Shown: positions 33,675 to 42,275, counted from the stretch's first letter. The stretch is DNA of 64,000 nucleotides from Burkholderia mayonis (GCF_001523745.2 NZ_CP013387.1:2170001-2234000), one strand, 5' to 3'. A program made the numbers and translations. Notes: a model not told the origin generated them from the sequence alone.

Positions 33675-34615
33675 GACCGTGCTCCGTCGCGTGCCGGCAC
33701 CGGCACGGGCGTGAGCCAGTTCCACTTGTCCGCATGCGTGCCGCGCACGATGCCGAAGTACTGATCCTGGATCGCGTTCGTCACCGGGCCGCGCTTGCCG
33801 CTGCCGACCGGCATCCTGTCGACCGAGCGCACCGGGCAGATCTCGACCGCCGTCCCGGTAAAAAAGATCTCGTCGGCGAGATACAGCATTTCGCGCGGCA
33901 TGCTCGTTTCGGTCACGGTGTAGCCGAGGTCGCGCGCGATCCGGATCACGCAATTGCGCGTGATGCCGCTCAGGATGCTGCTGCCGATCGAAGGCGTGAA
34001 GATCTCGTTCTTGTAGACGAGGAACACGTTCTCGCCGCTGCCTTCGCTGACGAAGCCGTTCGCGTCGAGTGCGATGCCCTCGCTCATCCCGTTCTCGTGC
34101 GCCTCCATCACGATCGCCTGACCGTTGACGTACTGGCCGCCAATCTTCGCGAGCGTGCTCGCCGCACCCGAGCCGTTGCGCCGCCAACTGCTGACCTGCA
34201 CGTCGACGCCCTGCTGGAGCGCCTCGTCGCCGAGATACGCGCCCCACGGCATGGTGACGAGCAGCGCTTCGGCCGGGCACTGCCGCGCATCGAGTCCGAG
34301 CGATTCGCCCGCGCCGCGATAGACGAGCGGCCGGATGTATGCGCTGCGCTGACCGTTCGCGCGCAACGTCTCGACGGTGGCTTCCATCCACTGCCCGACG
34401 CTCATCGGCGACGGAATCCGCGCAACCTTGCAGCTGAACAGCAAGCGCTCGAAGTGCTCGCGGCCACAGAGAATCGCCGCTTTGTCGCCGATCTCGTATG
34501 CGCGCACGCCCTCGAACACGCTGGTCCCGTAATGCAGCGCATGGCTCATCACATGTATCTGCGCGCGCTCCCACGGCACCAGTTCGCCGTTCTTCCACAC
34601 ATAGCTCGCTTTCAT
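33671..34615 (-). CDS. Class IV (branched-chain-type) aminotransferase
   Basis: 314 residues from ATG 34615 (MKASYVWKNGELVPWERAQI), with gaggagcg upstream. IlvE-type fold: HALHYGTSVFEGVRAYE, RLLFSCKVARIPSP, the PLP lysine in STLAKIGGQYVNGQAIVMEA, then SEGSGENVFLVYKNEIFTPSIGSSILSGITRNCVI (phosphate-binding). It should interconvert a 2-oxoacid and an L-amino acid with glutamate. Its position between an RraA-type protein and the aldolase pair suggests that it aminates the 2-oxoacid made by the operon. A housekeeping IlvE role is less likely given the context. Confidence 0.92.
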   Translation of the reverse strand: MKASYVWKNGELVPWERAQIHVMSHALHYGTSVFEGVRAYEIGDKAAILCGREHFERLLFSCKVARIPSPMSVGQWMEATVETLRANGQRSAYIRPLVYRGAGESLGLDARQCPAEALLVTMPWGAYLGDEALQQGVDVQVSSWRRNGSGAASTLAKIGGQYVNGQAIVMEAHENGMSEGIALDANGFVSEGSGENVFLVYKNEIFTPSIGSSILSGITRNCVIRIARDLGYTVTETSMPREMLYLADEIFFTGTAVEICPVRSVDRMPVGSGKRGPVTNAIQDQYFGIVRGTHADKWNWLTPVPVPARDGARS

Positions 34616-34629
34616 CGCTGTTACGCTCC

Positions 34630-35313
34630 TCACATGACGTTGTATTGATTAAATGCGTCGACGACGCTGCGGCCTTCTGCGATCGCGTCCCGAACCTTGC
34701 GCTCGAGCCGGCTCTTCACGATCGCTCGCTTGATGACCTCCTGCTCGGCTTCACGCGGAATCACGCAGACGCCGTCGCCGTCGCCGAAGACCAGATCGCC
34801 GGGCCGGATCCGAACGTGGCCGACAGTAATCGAGCAGCGATAGTCGACGACGTTGTGACGGCCTTGCAGTCCGTACGCGTACGAGCCGTGTGCGAACGCC
34901 GGCAGCTTCAGATCGAGAATCGCGTTCGCGTCGCGCAGGTGCGCGTTGAGCACGACGCCCGCCGCGCCCAGCTTGCGTGCGCGCGAGATCAGCAGATCGC
35001 CGAGCCGCGCGACTGCGGTCGGACCGCCGCTCGCGATGTAAATCTCGCCGGGGCGTAGCGCCTCGACCGATTCGAACAGCAGTCCGAACGGCTTCGCGTC
35101 GTAACGCTTGAGGCCGCCGTGCGGCACGGGCGGCTCGTCCTGCACCGGCATCGCGCGGCCGATCATCACCATGTCGCGACGCAGCGGGCGGATCTCCGGC
35201 GGCAGCATCGGGTCAGCGAACCCGAGCTGCTCCATCACGTCGCTGACGGGACAGGTCGAGAGCTCGGCGCGCATCAGCGCGAACAGCTCGCCATCTGAAT
35301 TCCACTGCGCCAT
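34630..35313 (-). CDS. RraA / HMG-aldolase-like protein
   Basis: 227 residues. Matches the RraA/4-hydroxy-4-methyl-2-oxoglutarate aldolase fold: STCPVSDVMEQLG at the start, SGGPTAVARLGDLLISRARKLGAAGVVLNAHLRDANAI (the Arg-Asp pair of the active site) and IRPGDLVFGDGDGVCVIP. Enzymes of this class are divalent-metal pyruvate aldolases or oxaloacetate decarboxylases; others regulate RNase E. The usual DG before the RD is replaced (NAHLRD), so activity needs testing. Position between thioesterase 1 and the aminotransferase suggests a step on a 2-oxoacid intermediate. Confidence 0.85.
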   Translation of the reverse strand: MAQWNSDGELFALMRAELSTCPVSDVMEQLGFADPMLPPEIRPLRRDMVMIGRAMPVQDEPPVPHGGLKRYDAKPFGLLFESVEALRPGEIYIASGGPTAVARLGDLLISRARKLGAAGVVLNAHLRDANAILDLKLPAFAHGSYAYGLQGRHNVVDYRCSITVGHVRIRPGDLVFGDGDGVCVIPREAEQEVIKRAIVKSRLERKVRDAIAEGRSVVDAFNQYNVM

Positions 35314-35320
35314 TTGTCTG

Positions 35321-36118
35321 TTATCCGATTAGAGTGGAGCTCGCGTCGCTCAAGAGCGGCTCGAGCTCGCGGTTGATGTGTTCGAGCACCGACGCCTCTT
35401 CGTCGTGAATGAAGAAGTGGTCGCCGGGAAACCGGTAGCGCGCGAAACTCTGGCGCGTCTCGCGCACCCAGCCGGCGAGCCCGTCGTCGTGCACGAGACC
35501 GTCGTCGACGCCGTGAAAGACGACGATCCGGCAATCGAGCGGCGCCTGCCGCTCGTAGCGATACGTCTCGAACACCGCGCCGTCCGCGCGAATCCGCGGC
35601 AGCAGCAGCTCGAGCAGCGCCGGATCCTCCAGAATCGCATCGGGCGTGCCGTTGCAGCCGCGCAGCACCTCGACGAACTCGGCGTCCGACAGCCGATGTC
35701 GAATCACCTCCGGCTTCACGTCGGGCGCGTTCTGCGCGGACGCGATCAGCAGCCGCGGCTGCGAGTGAGCACGGGCGCGAAGCACCCGTGCGACCTCGAA
35801 GCCGATCAGCGCGCCCGTGCTGTGCCCGAAGAACGCGAACGGCCGATCGAGCAGCGGTGCGAGCGCGTCGACGAGCGGCGATGCGACTTCGTCCATCGAG
35901 TACAGGAGCGGCTCGTTCAGACGATTCTCGCGGCCGGGCATCTGCACGGCGACGAGCTCGACCTCGTCCGGCAGCGACGCGGCCCAGTGCCGGAAGATCG
36001 ACCCGCCGCTGCCTGCATAGTGAAAGCAGAACAGCCGGATTCGCGCGTCGGGCTTCCGTTCGTCGGCGCCGAACAGGAACCAGCGGGCCTCGCATGCATT
36101 CATGTCGGCACCGTCCAT
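35321..36118 (-). CDS. Type II thioesterase, copy 1
   Basis: 265 residues. IRLFCFHYAGSGGSIFRHWA, nucleophile box FFGHSTGALIGFEVARVL, Asp in VFHGVDDGLVHDDGL and His in FPGDHFFIHDEEAS make a complete Ser-Asp-His triad of the GrsT-like family. It likely hydrolyses the carrier-bound aminoacyl thioester, either to release product or to edit. It starts 3 bp after the halogenase stop. An in-frame ATG at 36103 (MNACEARW) is an alternative start. It pairs with a second, similar thioesterase downstream. Confidence 0.92.
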   Translation of the reverse strand: MDGADMNACEARWFLFGADERKPDARIRLFCFHYAGSGGSIFRHWAASLPDEVELVAVQMPGRENRLNEPLLYSMDEVASPLVDALAPLLDRPFAFFGHSTGALIGFEVARVLRARAHSQPRLLIASAQNAPDVKPEVIRHRLSDAEFVEVLRGCNGTPDAILEDPALLELLLPRIRADGAVFETYRYERQAPLDCRIVVFHGVDDGLVHDDGLAGWVRETRQSFARYRFPGDHFFIHDEEASVLEHINRELEPLLSDASSTLIG

Positions 36119-36121
36119 CGC

Positions 36122-37027
36122 TTAAGCGAGCGCCGCCACGGCGGCGAGCGGCTTCGTCACGCGGTTATGGCCATAGCGGTCTTCGCCCGCCACCAGCACC
36201 GTCGCGTAGCGCTCGAGCGGCAGCACTTCACCGAAGTGGTGGAACGAGTCCTGGCCCGAGTAGACCTTGACGTGGGTCGGCACGAAGCGCGTGGCCCAGC
36301 CGAAGCGCACCGAATCCTTGCTCGTGTTCGCATTCGAGCCGTGCATGCAGCGCGACGTGAAGATGAAGAACTGGCCCGGCTTCACTTCCATGTGCACCGC
36401 ACGCGCCTCATCCGGCTTCCAGTCAGGATCGAGCTTCAGCTTCTCGTAGTCGTAGCCGTAGAAGCCCGACTTCTGGCCGTCGTCGAGCACGCGCTTGTTG
36501 AAGTTCTCCGGCTCGAACGGGATGTTGCGCTTCTCGTCGAAGTACCAGGTGCGGTGGCTGCCCGGCATCAGCTTCAGGCAGCCGTTCTCCTTCGTCGCCT
36601 CGCTCATCGCCACCCACGCGGTCAGCTCCCATGGGTGCCCTTCTTCGGCCGCCGTCGGCTCGAGCTTCTCGGTGCCCTCGAACTCGACGAAGCTCTCGGC
36701 CTGGTGCCAGTCGGTGCCTTCGTCGCCCGGATATTTCGGGAACCATTCGGTGCGCCAGCTCAGCACGTCCGGGCCGAGGATGCTCGAGATCCGGTCGACG
36801 ATCTTCGGATGACTGATGATCTGGTTCAGCGCGGGCATGTCGAGATGGCGGTCGTAGTTGAGCTTGCTGTTCGGGAACGCCGCCCTCGTCACGTCGAGCA
36901 GATCCATTCGCACGTCTTCCCAGACACGGGTCATTTCTTCCGGCTCGTACAGCGTGAACGGACCGGCATAGCCGTTCTCGTAAAAGAACTTCTGCTCGGC
37001 TTCCGACAGGTGAAAACGCTTTTGCAT
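36122..37027 (-). CDS. SyrB2-type non-heme Fe(II)/2-oxoglutarate halogenase
   Basis: 301 residues from ATG 37027, preceded by an excellent ribosome-binding site (taggagaactgat). It belongs to the phytanoyl-CoA dioxygenase superfamily. Where hydroxylases carry His-x-Asp/Glu, this protein has His108-Gln-Ala110 (GTDWHQAESFVEF), which leaves a coordination site open for chloride. The distal His is His229 (SRCMHGSNAN), and Arg241 and Arg247 follow (SVRFGWATRF). Spacing matches SyrB2 (His116, Ala118, His235) closely. SyrB2-type enzymes chlorinate unactivated carbons of aminoacyl groups tethered to a carrier protein. The A and PCP genes directly upstream supply exactly such a substrate. Confidence 0.94.
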   Translation of the reverse strand: MQKRFHLSEAEQKFFYENGYAGPFTLYEPEEMTRVWEDVRMDLLDVTRAAFPNSKLNYDRHLDMPALNQIISHPKIVDRISSILGPDVLSWRTEWFPKYPGDEGTDWHQAESFVEFEGTEKLEPTAAEEGHPWELTAWVAMSEATKENGCLKLMPGSHRTWYFDEKRNIPFEPENFNKRVLDDGQKSGFYGYDYEKLKLDPDWKPDEARAVHMEVKPGQFFIFTSRCMHGSNANTSKDSVRFGWATRFVPTHVKVYSGQDSFHHFGEVLPLERYATVLVAGEDRYGHNRVTKPLAAVAALA

Positions 37028-37043
37028 ATCAGTTCTCCTAAAT

Positions 37044-37060
37044 ATGGCGCAAGGCGCCAT
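37044..37060 (-). promoter_or_regulatory. Intercistronic hairpin before the halogenase gene
   Basis: ATGGCGC (37044-37050) and GCGCCAT (37054-37060) form a perfect 7-bp stem with a 3-nt loop, 16 nt upstream of the halogenase ATG and next to its ribosome-binding site. No U-run follows. It may set mRNA stability or halogenase translation relative to the PCP; speculative. Confidence 0.45.
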
Positions 37061-37120
37061 GTCCTGAAAAATCCGCTTGTCGCGGCCGCCGCTCGCGCGG
37101 CTCGTGAAACGCCCTCCGGA

Positions 37121-37381
37121 TCAGCCCGCGACCGGGGCCGCCGTGTTGCTGAGTTCGCGCAATGCGTCGATTTCGGCGCTCAACGCCATCACCGTCGAGC
37201 GCGTCTTGTCGAAGAACAGCCTCGGAGACGGCGCGACGCCCGTTTTCGCCTTGATCTGCTTCAGTACTTCGACGAGATTGAGCGAATTGCCGCCGATGTC
37301 CAGAAAACGGGCATCGCCCGTCACTTTCTTGGCGCCAATCACGCTCTCCAGAATCTGAATCAACATCGTTTCGGTTTTCAT
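37121..37381 (-). CDS. Free-standing peptidyl carrier protein
   Basis: 86 residues, a four-helix PP-binding domain. The phosphopantetheine site is Ser33 in FLDIGGNSLNLVEV (the usual GGxS). It needs a PPTase encoded elsewhere. Its start overlaps the adenylation-domain stop by 4 bp (ATGA), so equal synthesis with the A domain is expected. It would carry the activated amino acid as a thioester for the halogenase. SyrB1 joins A and T in one protein; here they are split. Confidence 0.94.
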   Translation of the reverse strand: MKTETMLIQILESVIGAKKVTGDARFLDIGGNSLNLVEVLKQIKAKTGVAPSPRLFFDKTRSTVMALSAEIDALRELSNTAAPVAG

Positions 37382-38967
37382 GAATTCATTTCCTCCTGGT
37401 TACTTTCGTTGATGCGTTGTTGCAATATCGACAGAAGCGCTTTGCGATCCGTCTTTCCCGACGACAACTGCGGAAACCGCTCGAGAACCGTGACGTGGCG
37501 AGGCATCATGTAGGCGGGCAGCTCCGCTGCGAGGCGTTGCTTGATCTCATCGACCTGCAGGTCGGCATCGAGCGACGCGCCCCGCTCGAACAGCACGCTG
37601 GCGGCGAGCAGCGTCTCGCCGTAGCGCGATTCGAGCAGCACGACCTCCGATCCGTACACGTGCGGCACGCTGTTGATGACCCGCTGGATTTCGCTCAAAT
37701 GGATTCGATAGCCACCGATCTTCACTTCGTTGTCTTTGCGGCCCATGTAGTACAGGCTGCCGTCGGCGAGATACGTGCAGACGTCGCCCGTCCGATAGAA
37801 CGGCACGCCGTCCAGACGAACGAGCCGCGCCGCCGTCTCCTCCGGCAAATTCCAGTAGCCCTGCATCACCTGCGTGCCGCCGATCATCAGCTCGCCCGGC
37901 ACGCCTGGCGCCGTGATCCGCTCGCCGCGCTCGTCGACGAGCAGCGCCCGCACGTGTTCGAGCGGCTTGCCGATCGGATAGAGCGCGCGCCGCTCGGGCT
38001 CGATCTCGCGAATCACGTGCGCAGTCGACGCGCAGGTCGCCTCGGTCGGACCGTATGCATTGATCACCTGCACGCCCGCGTTCTTCCTGAGCCAGCGCTG
38101 GATCGTCTTCACGTCCGGCACGTCGGTGCCGGTGAGGATCGTCTTCAGGTGCGGCAGCGGCGCGGTCTCAAATTCGCCCGCCTGCGCGATCAAGCCGAGC
38201 ATCATGCCCCACGCGGAGAAATGCGTGACGTCGTGCGTGCGAATCGCGTCGAACAGCAAGTCGGGCGCGTTCACGTCGTCGTGCACGTACAAAGACGCGC
38301 CCTGCGCGAGCGGGAACAGCATGTCCATCAGATACACGTCGAAATGCAGCGGCGAGAAGCTCGCGCATCGGGATTGCGACGTGACGTCGTAGACGACGCG
38401 CGTGCCTTCGAAGAAATCGGCGATGCTGCGGTGGTTGATCAGCACGCCTTTCGGGCGGCCGGTCGAGCCGGATGTGTAGATGCAGTACGCGATCGCGGTT
38501 TCGTCGAGCGGCGGCAGCGGCAGCGGCTGCACGAGCGCATCGAGCCGTGCCGAATCGTCGTCGGCGAGGAGCCGCTCGAGCGCGCTTACCGGCAGGATCG
38601 GCGCAGCGGACGGCAGCGCGTGCTCGAGCGCGTCGGTCGAGTCCTCGTCGGCGATCACGAGCGTCGGCGCAACGTCGTGCAGAATGTAGCGCAGACGGTC
38701 GGCCGGCAGGCGCGGATCGAGCGGCACATGTACGCAGCCCGCCCTGAACACGCCGATGATCGCCGCGACCAACAGTGCGCGGCGGCTCGCCAGCATCACG
38801 ACGCGATCGCCCGGGCGGCAGCCCAGCTCCTGCAGACGCATCGCGAAACGGGTGCTGAAACGGTCGAGATCGGCGTAGCTGAGATTGCCGCGTGAATCGG
38901 ACAACGCGCATTTGTACGGCGTGCCGAACGCATGAGACTGGATTGCTTGAACGATGTGTCTGGCCAT
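37378..38967 (-). CDS. Free-standing NRPS adenylation domain
   Basis: 529 residues from ATG 38967 (MARHIVQAIQ). All adenylation motifs are visible: A3 YTSGSTGRPKGV (164-175), A4 FSPLHFDVYLMDML (204-217, with Asp210 at the amino-group-binding position), A5 NAYGPTEATC (303-312), A7 YRTGD (391-395), A8 KIGGYRIHLSEI (416-427) and A10 Lys505 in LSSGKTDRKAL. Asp210 argues for an alpha-amino acid substrate; the side-chain code cannot be read with confidence. It activates the amino acid with ATP and loads the PCP. The protein has no condensation or thioesterase domain. It is the first gene of the operon. Confidence 0.94.
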   Translation of the reverse strand: MARHIVQAIQSHAFGTPYKCALSDSRGNLSYADLDRFSTRFAMRLQELGCRPGDRVVMLASRRALLVAAIIGVFRAGCVHVPLDPRLPADRLRYILHDVAPTLVIADEDSTDALEHALPSAAPILPVSALERLLADDDSARLDALVQPLPLPPLDETAIAYCIYTSGSTGRPKGVLINHRSIADFFEGTRVVYDVTSQSRCASFSPLHFDVYLMDMLFPLAQGASLYVHDDVNAPDLLFDAIRTHDVTHFSAWGMMLGLIAQAGEFETAPLPHLKTILTGTDVPDVKTIQRWLRKNAGVQVINAYGPTEATCASTAHVIREIEPERRALYPIGKPLEHVRALLVDERGERITAPGVPGELMIGGTQVMQGYWNLPEETAARLVRLDGVPFYRTGDVCTYLADGSLYYMGRKDNEVKIGGYRIHLSEIQRVINSVPHVYGSEVVLLESRYGETLLAASVLFERGASLDADLQVDEIKQRLAAELPAYMMPRHVTVLERFPQLSSGKTDRKALLSILQQRINESNQEEMNS

Positions 38968-39594
38968 CTGACTGAATCCTCTTTGCGATGTCTCTTTACG
39001 GGCACCTTCGAGATTCAGGCGGCATTGCGCACCGGCAGACGAGCGAACGACCCTGCATGCGCGCCTGCGATGCACGTCCGTTCGTCAACGACTACCGGCC
39101 CCTCGTCGTTTGACTGCTTGCTGCTTTCTCTCAGACTGCTGACTGCTTGTTCGAATCGTTCTGCCGATGCGCCGCCGATCTGTCGATGGAGCGGCGCGCC
39201 CGCGCTCGGATGCAACGCCGGCGAGCGCGCATCGAACAGGCGGGTGCGTGTTGTGCGGCGTCGGCTCGAATGCGCGTCGTTCGTCGCCGCATTCGTTGAT
39301 TGATAGGCTAGATGAAATTCCCCGTGGAATTACTTAGATCACTTCCAGAATATACCTGCACGATTTCAGCGCGATCGAAGAATAAGGCCGAAGTAGTTAT
39401 TTAAGCGTTTGTTGATGTCTTTTTTGGCAATCTAAATAAATACGTGGATCGAAGTGTGCCGCTTCGCATGCGGTTATGTTTGTTTGCACGACTGGAAAGC
39501 GCTGCGCCGCATTGAATGCGCGCCAAAAAAGAATGAAAGCGCATCTCGCCACAGGCTCGATGCGCTTGCCGATTCGACGCGCGACATTTTCGCA
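38968..39594. other. Upstream region of the halogenase operon, AT-rich in part
   Basis: No gene is supportable in these 627 bp. 39300-39470 is markedly richer in A/T than the neighbours. An inverted repeat AATTCC-CCGT-GGAATT (39316-39331) stands about 350 bp upstream of the adenylation gene and could be an operator or a hairpin. A TATATT on the minus strand near 39350 is a weak -10 candidate. The long leader suggests regulation, but no specific site can be assigned. Confidence 0.5.
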
Positions 39595-40469
39595 TCACGC
39601 GCGTTGTAATCCGATGCGTTTCATTTCGTCAGCCAAATAATCGACGAACGACACGACTCGTGACGAGATCGCCGTATTGCGGTAATAAACCGCGTGAATC
39701 GGCTGCAACACTTCGCACGTCAGGCGTGGAAGCAATTGCACGAGCCGCCCTTCGTCGCGGGTCTCCCGCGGTCATGAAGCCGGACAGGCAAGCGATTCCC
39801 GCACCCTGCAGCGCGAGTTGCCAGAGCGTTTCGCCGCTCGACGACGTCAGCGCCGGCGCGATCCGGTACGGCTCGCCGTCCCACGCGAGCACCGGCCACT
39901 GATCCAGCGATTCCGGCTGGTTGAAGCCGAGGAGCGCGTGCTTGCCGAGGTCGTCGACACGCCGCGGAGTCCGTGCGCGTCCAGATACTCAGGGCTCGCA
40001 AGGAGCCTCACCCGGCTGCTGCCGATCGCACGGCTATGCAGCGTCGAATCCTTCAGGCGACCGATCCGGATCGCGACGTCGGTGCGGCGTTCGAGCAGAT
40101 CGATGATCTCGTCGTTGCTGTTGAGCTCCAGTTCGACGTGGGGATAGCGCGAGCGATAGCCGTTTACGAGCGGCACGACGACATGCAGCACGAACGGCGT
40201 CGCGGCATCGACGCGCAGCCATCTGTTCTTCCGCACGCTCGACCGATTCGATGATTGCACGCGCGTTCTGCAGGAATGCGCGTCCCTCCTCGGTCGGTTC
40301 CAGACGACGCGTCGTCCGGCGCAGCAGCGTCCTGCATCTTCTTCTCGAGCCGGCCGAGCGTACGGCTCGTCGCCGACACGGTCAGGTCAAGCTGCTGCGC
40401 GGCCGCCGTGATCGATCCCGTGTCGACCACGATCGCGAATGTCTGCAATTCGTCGAGCGTGATTTTCAT
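39595..40469 (-). pseudogene. LysR-family regulator, multiple frameshifts
   Basis: Pieces of one LysR protein appear in order but in at least three frames. The helix-turn-helix MKITLDELQTFAIVVDTGSITAAAQQLDLTVSATSRTLGRLEKKM starts at 40469 and is followed by a frameshift. The middle is LRVDAATPFVLHVVVPLVNGYRSRYPHVELELNSNDEIIDLLERRTDVAIRIGRL. The later effector part is IAPALTSSSGETLWQLALQGAGIACLSGFM, and the tail FVDYLADEMKRIGLQRA ends at 39595. It lies between the halogenase operon and the decayed MFS gene and was probably the divergent regulator of the latter. It cannot make a full regulator. Confidence 0.88.
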
Positions 40470-40571
40470 GCTTGATTTCAAATCAAAAGTATTTCGCTTA
40501 TAGACCGCTTATTCATCAAAAGTAAAGGGCGCACGCTCCGCTTCGCCTCCATCGATGCCGGAACCGCCATC

Positions 40572-41735
40572 ATGCCCGTCGCCCTCCTCGCGCTGACGCT
40601 CAGCGCCTTCGCCATCGGCACGGCCGAGTTCGTGATGCCGGCCTGATTCCCACCTTCGCAGCCGCTCTCTGGGTAAGCCTGCCGTCCGCCGGGCTGCTCG
40701 TGAGCCTTTACGCGCTGAGCGTCGCTGTCGGCGCGCCGCTGCTGACCGCATTGACTGGCCGCGTGCCGCGCAAGACGCTGCTCACCGCACTGATGGCGCT
40801 CTTCACGATCGGCAACCTCGTCGCATGGCGCGCGCCCGGCTATGAGCCGCTGATCGTCGCACGCGTGCTGACCGGGCTTGCGCACGGCGTGTTCTTCTCG
40901 ATCGGCTCCGTGATCGCGACGACGTTCGTGCCGAAGGACAAGACCGCAAGCGCGATCGTGACGATGTTCAGCGGAATGACCGTCGCGTTCGGCGCCGGCA
41001 TTCCGCTCGGCACTTTCATCGGCCAGCACTTCGGCTGGCGCACGACGTTCGTCGTCGTCGCAACGTTCGGCGGCGTCGCGCTCGTCGGCGCGCTCGAATT
41101 CATCCCGCGCAGCCTCCCGCATGCGCGCCCCGCGCCGCTCGTCGAGCGGGCCCGTGCGCTCGCGCATCCGCGGCTCCTGCTCGTCTATGCGATGACGGCG
41201 ATCGGCTATGGCGGCTCGCTGATCGCGTTCACGTTCATGGCGCCGTTCGTCGAGCAGATCGCGGGCTTCACGCCGTCGCAGGCGAGTCTCGCGCTCGTCG
41301 CCTACGGCGTGTCGGTCGCGGCCGGCAACGTCTGGGGCGGCAAGCTCGCGGATCGTCTCCGCCCGGTCGGCGCGCTGAAGCGCATCTTCCTGCCGCTCTC
41401 GGTCGGGCTGTTCGCGCTGACCTTCACCGTCCACCACGCGGCGCTCGCGATATCGACGATGTTCGCCTGGCGCGCCGTCGCGTTCGGTAACGCGCCGGGT
41501 CTGCAAGACTACGGCGTCAAGCAGGCGCGGCACTTCGCGCCTCGATCGTCGGAAGTCGCATCGGGATTCAACATCGCCGCATTCAATCTCGGCGTCGCGG
41601 GCGATTCGTCGCTCGGCGGGCTCGTCGTCGCGCACGCCGGCCTCGGCCACACGCCGCGGATCGCAGGCACGGTCACGCTCGGCGCGCTCGCGCTAACGGC
41701 GCTGAGCGGCCGCCTCGATCGATTCGAACGCCAAC
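40572..41735 (+). pseudogene. MFS (DHA1-like) transporter, frameshifted near the start and truncated at the end
   Basis: The start MPVALLALTLSAFAIGTAEFVM at 40572 runs into a TGA (40644-40646), where functional relatives continue through EFVIMGLLPT. The remaining protein continues in another frame: PSAGLLVSLYALSVAVGAPL, LTALTGRVPRKTLLTALMALFTIGN and so on through eleven or so helices to ALSGRLDRFE. At 41735 the sequence switches into the old-yellow-enzyme remnant. The family are drug or sugar efflux pumps. It is inactive as written. Confidence 0.85.
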
Positions 41736-42275
41736 ATGCGAACCGACGCATACGGCGGCTCGCTCGAGAACCGCTGCGCTTCCTCGGTGGCGTCGCGCGC
41801 GCTGATCGAAGGCACAGGCGACGCCGCGCGCGTCGGCATCCGTCTCGCGCCGCTGACGACGCTCAACGGCTGCGTCGACGCCGATCCCGAGACGACGTAT
41901 GCCGCGGCCGCGAAGCTGCTCGACGAAATCGGCGTCGGCTACATCCACATCGCCGAAGCCGACTGGGACGACGCGCCGCACATGCCGGTGTCGTTCAAGC
42001 AGCGGCTGCGCGCCGCCTATCGCGTCGTGATGATCTACGCGGGCAAATACACGGCGGGGCGTGCACGCGAGGCGATCGCCGCAGGCTGGGCCGACCTGAT
42101 CGCGTTCGGGCGTCCGTTCGTCGCGAATCCGGATCTGCCCGCGCGGATCCGGCAGCATGCGCCGTGGAATGCGCATCGGCGCGAGACGCTGTTCGACGGC
42201 GATGCGCGCGAACTCACCAATTACCCGTCGCTCGCGGAGGAAGCCGCGATGCCGGTCGCCGAACGCGTCGAGTAA
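41736..42275 (+). pseudogene. Old yellow enzyme (NemA-like) C-terminal half, fused by deletion
   Basis: About 180 codons match the C-terminal half of FMN-dependent ene-reductases: RTDAYGGSLENR, VGIRLAPLTTLN, YIHIAEADWDDAP and the flavin-binding end YAGKYTAGRAREAIAAGWADLIAFGRPFVANPDLPARI. The entire N-terminal half is missing and the sequence directly continues the MFS gene, so a deletion joined the two. The ATG at 41736 is not a natural start. Non-functional. Confidence 0.85.

Noticed and set aside
35378..38895. Very long plus-strand frames (711 and 492 codons) opposite the halogenase operon
   Set aside because: Sequence is an antisense shadow of the thioesterase, halogenase and adenylation genes; no domain is recognisable.
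29796..38967. Interpretation of the operon as a bactobolin-like or coronamic-acid cluster
   Set aside because: Bactobolin needs PKS/NRPS modules and coronamic acid needs a CmaC-like cyclising enzyme; neither is present here.
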